13,268 bases of DNA, taken from Acidobacteriota bacterium (GTDB lineage: Bacteria > Acidobacteriota > Vicinamibacteria > Vicinamibacterales > UBA8438). A program made the translations under genes and the position numbers. Below the pieces are notes generated by a model that saw only the letters and a list, made by a program, of their open reading frames with translations, was not told where the DNA came from and did no database searches. The stretch spans positions 1 to 13,268 of the forward strand of contig WTGR01000081.1 in the NCBI GenBank assembly GCA_011523485.1. Reading direction: 5' to 3'. This document shows positions 7,705-13,268 of this stretch, piece after piece. Numbering within the stretch: the first letter of the stretch is position 1; every line of letters begins with the position of its first letter.

Positions 7705-8060
7705 CCGCGATGGGGACCGTCTGGATAGCGGCCGCGATTCTGGCCACCGGGAGCGCACTGCTTGCGCTGGTCGTGTCCGATGCGGCGGTCGAGATCATGC
7801 TCGGGCTGTTGGCCCCGCTGGTGGTCGCCCTTGGCTCGTGGAGACTGATGGAGAGCGCGCACCGACGCACTCCGGAGCGCTTGCCGCGATTGATGGTTTA
7901 TGCGTTCCTGGGGAAGCTCGTGTTCTTCGCCGTCTACCTGACCTTGACCGTCGGCGCCTTTTCGCTCGACAGGACGTGGTTCATCGGCGCCTTCGCCGTC
8001 TCGTTCGTGGTTCTGCACCTCACCGAGGCCGTGCAGTTGCAACGCCTGCAAGCCGGTTGA
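7701..8060 (+). CDS. atpI: AtpI-like ATP synthase subunit I
   Basis: 119 residues from GTG 7701, or 116 from ATG 7710. Four predicted membrane helices (about 7-24, 29-49, 63-86, 93-112) joined by short basic loops such as HRRTPERLPR. This topology, the size and the place between atpZ and atpB fit the ATP synthase I subunit, which assists assembly of the c-ring. The sequence itself is poorly conserved, so the name rests largely on position. GTG 7701 is preferred because it overlaps the atpZ stop by four bases and GGAAG lies just upstream, but ATG 7710 is reasonable too. It is followed by a 55-base gap to atpB. Confidence 0.7.
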   Translation: MTAMGTVWIAAAILATGSALLALVVSDAAVEIMLGLLAPLVVALGSWRLMESAHRRTPERLPRLMVYAFLGKLVFFAVYLTLTVGAFSLDRTWFIGAFAVSFVVLHLTEAVQLQRLQAG

Positions 8061-8115
8061 CCGGACGAGACCGGAGCGGACCGTCCACCTGACGCATCCA
8101 GACTTCAACAGAAGC

Positions 8116-9084
8116 ATGCAGCAACCCGACCACACCGAAGCGACGGAACAAGCCGCCGGACACGTCGAAGCCGCGGAACATGCCGGCGATCACGCCGCGG
8201 AAGGATTCAATGCAGGCGAGGTGATCATCGAGCACGTCGCGAACAGCTCGTTCGAGCACCCGGTCCTGCATCTGCCGCCGCTCCTCGGCATCGACTTCTC
8301 GGTGACGAAGCACGTCTTCATGCTGCTCCTGGTGGCGACCGCGGTCTTCCTGCTGGTCACGACCGCCGTACGGCGCTACCTGCGGCAGGACCGACTCGTA
8401 CCGGGCGGCTTCATGAACGCCCTGGAGTTCGTCGTCGAGTTCATCCGGGACTCGATCGTGCTGCCGAACGTGGGCGCGAAGTACGTCGGAACGTGGGCGC
8501 CGCTCGTGCTCACCTTCTTCTTCTTCATCCTGGGCGCGAACATGATCGGGCTGATTCCGATCTTCGAGGTGCTCGGTCTGATCGACCACTACGTACTGCA
8601 TACCGGCGAGCACTCGCTCATCAAGAACATCGTTCACGGCGGGACGACCGCTACGGGAAACTTCAACGTCACCGCGGCCCTTGCCACCATCACGTTCGTC
8701 TCGATCATCGTCGCCGGCAGCCTGGCCCACGGCTTCATCCGGCACTGGATCAACCTGGTGCCCCACGGACTCGCCTGGCCGCTCTACATTCTGCTGATCC
8801 CGATCGAGATCATGGGCATGTTCGTCAAGCCGTTTGCGCTCACGATGCGACTGGCCGCCAACATGACCGGCGGACACATCGCGATCCTGGCGATTCTGTC
8901 GTTCGTGTTCATCTTCACCGAACAGTTCGGCCCCGCGGCCGGCATCGGGGTCGGCATCGGCGCCTCGATACCGCTCGCCGTCGGCATCAACGCACTCGAG
9001 ATCATCATCGTCTTCGTCCAGGCGTATGTCTTCACGCTGCTGTCGGCCGTGTTCATCGGCATGGCCATCAACGTGCATCACTAG
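8116..9084 (+). CDS. atpB: ATP synthase Fo subunit a
   Basis: 322 residues; forms the ion half-channels next to the c-ring. The essential arginine is R245 in KPFALTMRLAANMTGGH (E. coli R210), and Q302 in FVQAYVFTLLS matches Q252. H254 (R+9) and E295 (Q-7) occupy the positions of E. coli E219 and H245, so the His/Glu pair is exchanged, an arrangement known from other lineages. Several helices are clear, for example 66-84, 127-150 and 186-208. The protein is longer than the 271 residues of E. coli mainly because of a hydrophilic, His- and acid-rich head (about 1-50) and a loop at about 153-183. The ATG at 8116 has only a weak GAAG site. The strong AE-type order atpB-atpE-atpF follows. Confidence 0.95.
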   Translation: MQQPDHTEATEQAAGHVEAAEHAGDHAAEGFNAGEVIIEHVANSSFEHPVLHLPPLLGIDFSVTKHVFMLLLVATAVFLLVTTAVRRYLRQDRLVPGGFMNALEFVVEFIRDSIVLPNVGAKYVGTWAPLVLTFFFFILGANMIGLIPIFEVLGLIDHYVLHTGEHSLIKNIVHGGTTATGNFNVTAALATITFVSIIVAGSLAHGFIRHWINLVPHGLAWPLYILLIPIEIMGMFVKPFALTMRLAANMTGGHIAILAILSFVFIFTEQFGPAAGIGVGIGASIPLAVGINALEIIIVFVQAYVFTLLSAVFIGMAINVHH

Positions 9085-9090
9085 GGAAAC

Positions 9091-9095
9091 GGAGG
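9091..9095 (+). promoter_or_regulatory. Strong ribosome-binding site of atpE
   Basis: GGAGG at 9091-9095 ends eight bases before the atpE ATG. It is the best Shine-Dalgarno match in the atp operon, which fits the need for many c subunits per complex. Confidence 0.7.
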
Positions 9096-9103
9096 TTACC
9101 TGA

Positions 9104-9322
9104 ATGGAAGAGCTTCACCTGCTCGGTGCGGGATTGGGACTCGGGATGATCGTGATCGGTGCGGGTCTGGGAATCGGCAGATTCGCCGCCGCCGCCGCCG
9201 AGGGTATCGCAAGGCAACCGAACGCCGCGGCGCAGATCACCGGCGCCATCAACCTGCCGCTGTTCTTGCTCGAAGGCGTCGCGATTCTGGCCGAGGTCTT
9301 CATTCTGATCCTCATGCTGTAG
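9104..9322 (+). CDS. atpE: ATP synthase Fo subunit c
   Basis: 72-residue hairpin that forms the rotating ring. Helix 1 is very glycine-rich, with GxGxGxG-type runs at 8-14 and 19-25; the polar loop is ARQPNA (36-41); helix 2 carries the ion-binding glutamate. Counting from the RQP loop, E57 in FLLEGVAIL aligns with the carboxylate of Bacillus and Ilyobacter c subunits. The Na+-ligand pattern is missing (I24 where Na+ types have Gln, G58 where they have Ser/Thr), so H+ coupling is likely. A second acidic residue, E64, lies two helical turns later in the same helix and is unusual. The gene has the strong GGAGG site, and atpF starts 10 bases after its stop. Confidence 0.95.
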   Translation: MEELHLLGAGLGLGMIVIGAGLGIGRFAAAAAEGIARQPNAAAQITGAINLPLFLLEGVAILAEVFILILML

Positions 9323-9332
9323 GAATCGGATC

Positions 9333-9839
9333 ATGGACAATCCGCTCGTCCAGCTCGATCCGGGACTGTTCTTCTGGACCATAGCGGTCTTCCTGACGCT
9401 GCTGTTCCTGCTGAAGAAGTTCGCGTGGGGACCGCTCCTCGCGGCGCTGGAGGAACGGAAGGCCGGGATCCGCAAGTCACTCGACGACGCCGACACCGCC
9501 AAGCGCGAGCTGGCGGAGTTGCAGTCGACGACCAGCGCCCTCATCGGCAAGGCTCGCACCGAGGCCGACGCCATCCTGTCGGAGGCACGGGCGGACGGTG
9601 CGAAAATCCGACAGGAACTGCGCGAACTCGCGCAGCAGGAAGCACAGGCGATCAAGCGCGACGCTCAGCAGCAGATCCAGTTGGAACGGGATCGTACCGT
9701 TTCCGAGCTTCGCCGGGAGGCGGTGGAGCTGTCGGTGATGATTGCCTCGAAGCTCATCCGCCGGAACCTCACCCAGGAAGACAACGCGGCGCTCATCGAC
9801 GAGGCGCTGCAGCAGGTCGACTCCAACCGCCTTCAGTGA
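9333..9839 (+). CDS. atpF: ATP synthase Fo subunit b
   Basis: 168 residues, the peripheral stalk that holds F1 against rotation. One N-terminal membrane helix (about 11-29) is followed by the family block FAWGPLLAALEERKAGI and then a long charged coiled coil rich in Ala, Glu, Arg and Gln (about 40-140). The C-terminal part (SVMIASKLIRRNLTQED) resembles the delta-subunit binding end. ATG 9333 is preceded by AGGA at 9321-9324 with eight-base spacing, and this site overlaps the atpE stop codon. It is the last gene of the unit: a GC-rich hairpin follows within 10 bases and no atpH/A/G/D/C comes after. Only one b-type subunit is present here, with no b' partner beside it. Confidence 0.94.
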   Translation: MDNPLVQLDPGLFFWTIAVFLTLLFLLKKFAWGPLLAALEERKAGIRKSLDDADTAKRELAELQSTTSALIGKARTEADAILSEARADGAKIRQELRELAQQEAQAIKRDAQQQIQLERDRTVSELRREAVELSVMIASKLIRRNLTQEDNAALIDEALQQVDSNRLQ

Positions 9840-9846
9840 GGCAGCT

Positions 9847-9873
9847 CCGCCGCCCCTTTGCTCGGGGCGGCGG
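9847..9873 (+). terminator. Hairpin after atpF, probable end of the atp transcript
   Basis: CCGCCGCCCC (9847-9856) and GGGGCGGCGG (9864-9873) form a perfect 10-bp all-GC stem with a 7-base loop, starting eight bases after the atpF stop. No T-run follows, so it may be a U-less intrinsic terminator or a 3'-end stabiliser. The rest of the 276-base spacer (9840-10115) holds a small TGCCGT/ACGGCA stem at 9918-9934 and another hairpin at 10016-10046; I see no supportable gene in it. Confidence 0.6.
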
Positions 9874-10015
9874 GCGCGCCCCGGCTCAGCGACCCCCTTC
9901 CCCTCGGTGAGCACCCATGCCGTCAGCCACGGCACGCATTCCGTCGAACGGCATCACTCGCTGCAACGGAGCCGCCCCGCACCTGCGCCACCCCGGGGCA
10001 ACCGGCCTGGCAGCC

Positions 10016-10046
10016 CCTGCCCGACCTGACGGTCTGGTCGGGCAGG
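10016..10046 (-). terminator. Hairpin downstream of nuoN, probable end of the nuo transcript
   Basis: CCTGCCCGACC (10016-10026) and GGTCGGGCAGG (10036-10046) form a perfect 11-bp stem with a 9-base loop, 70 bases beyond the nuoN stop on the minus strand. No T-run follows on that strand. A smaller competing stem, GGCAG/CTGCC at 10009-10021, shares bases with it. It could serve either strand between the convergent atp and nuo units. Confidence 0.5.
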
Positions 10047-10115
10047 TCCCGGGGTGAACCTCCCGCGGCACGCAGGACTCTCCCCGGCTTGAGCGTCGGA
10101 GGAAAACGTCCGGGC

Positions 10116-11585
10116 TTACCGGAGCGCCGCGGTCGACACGGCCGAGCCGAACATGTCGGCGGCGATCTGCGCGTGGTCGAACAGGACCTGGGGATAGACG
10201 CCGAACAGAAGGGAACCGACGACGGCGATGACCAGTGCGGTCGCCATGGCGGGACTGATCACGATATCCGAGCCGGCCGTCTCGTCCTTCAGCCACATGA
10301 AGACTATGACCCGGTAGTAGTAGTAGAGCGAGATGACGCTGTTGACGACGAAGATGACCGCGAGCCAGACGAAACCAGACTCGATGGCGGCCCCGAACAG
10401 CCACAGCTTGCCCATGAATCCGGCGGTCGGCGGAATGCCGCCGAGGGACAACATGAAAATCAACATGGCGATCGCGGCGAAGGGCTTGCGGAGATACAGC
10501 CCGCTCAGGTCCTTGAGCTCGTCGCCGATGACGTCCTGCCGCCGCAGCATGGCCACCACGGCGAAGGCGCCGAGCTGCATGAACACGTAGACCCAGAGAT
10601 ACACCAGCGCCGCCGCGACCCCGCGCTCCGTCGCCGCCACCACCCCGATCAGGATGTATCCGGCGTGCGCGATGGACGAATAGGCGAGCATGCGCTTGAT
10701 GTTGCTCTGCGTGATCGCGGCGATGTTGCCCACGGTCATCGTGACCGCGGCCAGCACCCAGAAGAGCAGTTGCCAGTCGGCGACCAGACCCGGCAGCCCC
10801 TCGATGAAGATCCGCAGGATCATCGCGAACGAAGCCGCCTTCGAGCCGACCGACAGGTACGCCGTCACCGGAGTGGGGGCCCCCTCGTAGACGTCCGGCG
10901 CCCACATGTGGAACGGGACCGCCGCGATCTTGAATCCCATCCCGGCGACCAGCAGCACCAGCGCCAGCGACACCGTCAGGCTCCGCTCGCCCTCGGCCAG
11001 CGCCTCGGCCATGCCGCTGAGGTGGGTCGTACCCGTGGCGCCATAGAACAGCGACATGCCGTAGAGCAGGATGCCGAGCGAGAACGCGCCGAGCAGGAAG
11101 TACTTGACCGACGCCTCGTTCGACCGCTGGTTGGGCTTCAGATACCCCGCCAGGATGTAGAACGAGATGGCCATCGTCTCGAGCCCGATGAAGAGCGTGA
11201 TCAGGTCGATGCCGCTCGCCATGAACAGCATGCCGAGCGTCGCACAGAGGATGAGGAAGTAGTACTCGCCGGCGCGGACGGCCTCGACGCGCAGGTACGA
11301 CGGCGACATCAGGACCGTCAGCAGCGCCGACACGATGACGATCACCTTGAAGAACGTCGCGAAGCCGTCGACCGCCAGCAGCCCGGCCGAGATCGTCGTG
11401 TCCACGCCGGTGAACCCGACGACCGCCGCCCCGGTCACGGCCAGGGTGAGCAGGGTCATGCCCAGGGTCGCCTCTTCGCGACGCGGAAACAGGACGTCGA
11501 CCACGAGGACGAGCAACGCCCCGCCCGTGAGCAGCAACTCGGGCAGCAGGTAATAGAAGTCGGCGACAGTGAACCCGGCAGGCAT
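10116..11585 (-). CDS. nuoN: NADH-quinone oxidoreductase subunit N
   Basis: 489-residue antiporter-like membrane subunit of complex I, one of three proton-pumping modules. Key residues for pumping are present: E136 in LFIGLETMAISFY, K219 in GMGFKIAAVPFHMWAPDVYEGAP (residues 215-237), K249 in VGSKAASF, and K393 in GFMGKLWLF, the lysine being typical of NuoN where NuoM has Glu. About 14 helices and the usual length (E. coli 485). The ATG at 11585 is preceded on its strand by CAGGAAC, about 7 bases away. It lies 30 bases after nuoM and is the last gene of the operon, as usual in the nuo order. Confidence 0.96.
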   Translation of the reverse strand: MPAGFTVADFYYLLPELLLTGGALLVLVVDVLFPRREEATLGMTLLTLAVTGAAVVGFTGVDTTISAGLLAVDGFATFFKVIVIVSALLTVLMSPSYLRVEAVRAGEYYFLILCATLGMLFMASGIDLITLFIGLETMAISFYILAGYLKPNQRSNEASVKYFLLGAFSLGILLYGMSLFYGATGTTHLSGMAEALAEGERSLTVSLALVLLVAGMGFKIAAVPFHMWAPDVYEGAPTPVTAYLSVGSKAASFAMILRIFIEGLPGLVADWQLLFWVLAAVTMTVGNIAAITQSNIKRMLAYSSIAHAGYILIGVVAATERGVAAALVYLWVYVFMQLGAFAVVAMLRRQDVIGDELKDLSGLYLRKPFAAIAMLIFMLSLGGIPPTAGFMGKLWLFGAAIESGFVWLAVIFVVNSVISLYYYYRVIVFMWLKDETAGSDIVISPAMATALVIAVVGSLLFGVYPQVLFDHAQIAADMFGSAVSTAALR

Positions 11586-11615
11586 GCTTGTTCCTGATGC
11601 TCCTGGCGAAGAGGA

Positions 11616-13193
11616 CTAGCGCCCGCCGCCTCGTACCGGCGCCTCGATCACGACCGGCCCACCCGGCGCGCCGCCGTCGACGAGCGCCGCGAAGCGCGGC
11701 GTGTAGTCGCTGTTCACGCGCATCATGACCTTGTCCACCGAGGTCTCGAGCCGGTCGAGGAACGGCTTCGGATAGAGCCCGATCCAGACCGCCAGGACCA
11801 GCAGCGGGACGAACGTGACGAACTCCCGCATGCTGAGGTCCGGCAGGTTCTCGTTCTTGGGATTGTCCACCGTGCCGAACATCGTGCGCTGGTAGAGCCA
11901 GAGCATGTAGGCGGCGCCGAGGACGATGCCGGACGCGGCGAAGAACGCCCAGGTCTTCTGCACGACGAAGACGCCCTGCAGGATCAGGATCTCGCCGATG
12001 AACCCGTTCAGGGTCGGCAGCCCGATCGACGACATCGTCATGATGAGGAACACCGCGGCGTACACCGGCATGATCTTCGACAGCCCCCCGTACTCGGAGA
12101 TGAGCCGGGTGTGCCGGCGCTCGTACACGATGCCGACGATCAGGAAGAGCGCGCCGGTCGAGATGCCGTGGTTGAGCTGCTGCACGATGCTGCCGGTGAT
12201 GCCGACCGGCGTCAGGGCGAACATGCCCAGCATCACCATTCCCATGTGGCTGACGCTGGAGTAGGCGACCAGCCGCTTCCAGTCCCGCTGCGCCATCGCC
12301 ACCAGCGCCCCGTAGACGATCCCGATGATCGACAGCCCGGCGACCAGGGGCACGAACGCGATGGTCGCCTCCGGCAGGATCGGCAGGCTGAAGCGGATGA
12401 AGCCGTAGGTCCCCATCTTCAGCAGCACGGCGGCCAGGATGACCGAGCCGGCGGTCGGCGCATCGGTGTGGGCGTCGGGCAGCCAGGTGTGGAACGGGAA
12501 CATCGGCACCTTGACCGCGAAGCCCAGGAAGAACGCCAGGAAGATCCACCACTGCATGTCCGGCGGGATGCTCAACTGGTGGAACTGGGTGACGTCGAAC
12601 GTGTACACCCCGGTAACGCTGTGGTTGTAGAAGTAGACGGCGAGGATGCCGAGCAGCATGACGACGCTGCCGACCAGGGTGAACAGGAAGAACTTGATGG
12701 CGGAGTACAGCCGGTTGTCGCTGCCCCAGATGCCGATCAGGAAGTACATCGGCACCAGCATCACTTCCCAGAACAGGAAGAACAGCAGGAAGTCGAGCGA
12801 GACGAACGCGCCGATCATCCCGGTCTGCAGCATCAACAGGAAGATGTAGTACTCCTTGACCCGCATGGTGATCGCGGTCCAGGACGACAGCACCGCGATG
12901 ACGCCCATCAGCGTCGTCAGCAGGATCAGGAGCACGCTGAAGCCGTCGACCCCGAGGAAGTACTCCGCGCCGATGGAAGGAATCCACGGCAGGCGCTCCA
13001 CGAACTGGAAGTCCGGGTTCGCCGTGTCGTACCGGAACCAGAGCGGCAACGACACCAGGAAGCCGATGAATACGGCGACGTTGGCGATCCAGCGGATCAC
13101 GTCCTCCTGCCGCTTCGGAACGAACAGCAGCACTAGCGCGCCGACGAGCGGCGTGAACAGGATCAACGACAGCAGGCTGGAGTCATTACTCAT
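11616..13193 (-). CDS. nuoM: NADH-quinone oxidoreductase subunit M
   Basis: 525-residue antiporter-like membrane subunit of complex I. Functional residues match E. coli NuoM: E143 in FFLFWEVMLVPMYFLI (E144), K228 in GFAVKVPMFPFHTWLPDAH (K234), K259 in LLKMGTYGF (K265) and E401 in GFIGEILIL (E407). The block VAYSSVSHMG at 309-318 is the family signature. The extra length over E. coli (509) is mainly a Gly/Pro-rich C-terminal tail (about 500-525) after the last helix. The ATG at 13193 lies 12 bases after the nuoL stop with only a weak ribosome-binding site, so translation is probably coupled. Confidence 0.97.
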   Translation of the reverse strand: MSNDSSLLSLILFTPLVGALVLLFVPKRQEDVIRWIANVAVFIGFLVSLPLWFRYDTANPDFQFVERLPWIPSIGAEYFLGVDGFSVLLILLTTLMGVIAVLSSWTAITMRVKEYYIFLLMLQTGMIGAFVSLDFLLFFLFWEVMLVPMYFLIGIWGSDNRLYSAIKFFLFTLVGSVVMLLGILAVYFYNHSVTGVYTFDVTQFHQLSIPPDMQWWIFLAFFLGFAVKVPMFPFHTWLPDAHTDAPTAGSVILAAVLLKMGTYGFIRFSLPILPEATIAFVPLVAGLSIIGIVYGALVAMAQRDWKRLVAYSSVSHMGMVMLGMFALTPVGITGSIVQQLNHGISTGALFLIVGIVYERRHTRLISEYGGLSKIMPVYAAVFLIMTMSSIGLPTLNGFIGEILILQGVFVVQKTWAFFAASGIVLGAAYMLWLYQRTMFGTVDNPKNENLPDLSMREFVTFVPLLVLAVWIGLYPKPFLDRLETSVDKVMMRVNSDYTPRFAALVDGGAPGGPVVIEAPVRGGGR

Positions 13194-13205
13194 GACAGTG
13201 TCCGA

Positions 13206-13268
13206 TTACCGGGCGACGAGGAACCAGGTCACGAACGCGAACACGCCGAGCAGCGTGACGAACGCGTA
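13206..13268 (-). CDS. nuoL: NADH-quinone oxidoreductase subunit L, C-terminal end only
   Basis: The last 20 codons and a TAA stop (13206-13208) of a gene entering from the right edge on the minus strand. The peptide YAFVTLLGVFAFVTWFLVAR is one hydrophobic helix ending in Arg, as at the C-terminus of NuoL. Given nuoM and nuoN directly downstream in the standard order, nuoL is the best reading; the fragment alone is too short to prove it. Confidence 0.75.
   Translation of the reverse strand, partial: YAFVTLLGVFAFVTWFLVAR

Noticed and set aside
9104..9322. Possible Na+-specific subunit c or an N-ATPase operon
   Set aside because: The Na+ ligands are missing (I24 in place of Gln, G58 in place of Ser/Thr after E57), and the gene order Z-I-B-E-F without beta and epsilon genes in front does not match N-ATPase operons.
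9858..11597. Plus-strand open frame of 579 codons opposite nuoN
   Set aside because: The composition is dominated by Arg, Asp, Gln and His with no hydrophobic or domain pattern, and it mirrors a certain membrane-protein gene on the other strand.
9957..12987. Long minus-strand open frame overlapping nuoM and nuoN
   Set aside because: Out of frame with both nuo genes, Arg/His/Gly-rich and without motifs; it is a high-GC shadow.
1..13268. Search for mobile elements, CRISPR arrays, tRNA genes, defence genes or other accessory systems
   Set aside because: No transposase-like protein, direct-repeat array, tRNA-like cloverleaf or defence domain was recognised by eye; the window is almost fully occupied by core genes.

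Overview
The window is a GC-rich, densely packed stretch of bacterial chromosome made mostly of core housekeeping genes: cell-wall lipid flipping, a 2-oxoacid dehydrogenase E1, the membrane (Fo) half of an ATP synthase, and the last subunits of respiratory complex I. I see no phage, transposon, CRISPR, tRNA or rRNA. Gene content suggests a Gram-negative, aerobically respiring bacterium. The fused alpha/beta E1, the secreted beta-propeller, the rhomboid with a basic tail and the Fo genes separated from F1 would fit an acidobacterium (for example the Vicinamibacteria), but this is an inference from gene style, not a phylogenetic result.

Layout. (a) 1-2610, plus strand: the last codons of ychF, then murJ overlapping it by ATGA, then a rhomboid intramembrane protease. 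(b) 2607-2978, minus strand: a small cupin, tail-to-tail with the rhomboid gene. (c) 3074-6382, plus strand: an extended -10 promoter with a 26-bp imperfect palindrome at its predicted start site, a 716-residue fused 2-oxoacid dehydrogenase E1 (alpha then beta), and a secreted beta-propeller-like protein that seems to start at a CTG codon. (d) 6369-7292, minus strand: an EamA/DMT-type transporter, tail-to-tail with the propeller gene. (e) 7337-9873, plus strand: a sigma-70-like promoter, a structured leader, then atpZ-atpI-atpB-atpE-atpF and a GC-rich hairpin. No F1 gene (atpH, A, G, D, C) follows. (f) 9840-10115: an intergenic stretch with two strong hairpins between convergent operons. (g) 10116-13268, minus strand: nuoN, nuoM and the 3' end of nuoL, the usual end of a nuo operon.

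How the genes work together: complex I (NuoL/M/N are its antiporter-like proton pumps) builds the ion gradient that the Fo sector encoded next to it uses. The E1 feeds decarboxylated acyl groups into a 2-oxoacid dehydrogenase complex whose E2 and E3 are not in the window. MurJ supplies lipid II to the periplasm.

I do not find a clearly new multi-gene system here. The points most worth a second look are the CTG start with a strong Shine-Dalgarno site, the operator-like palindrome upstream of E1, the Fo-only operon, an extra membrane glutamate in subunit c, the His/acid-rich head of subunit a, and the folded leader of the atp operon.
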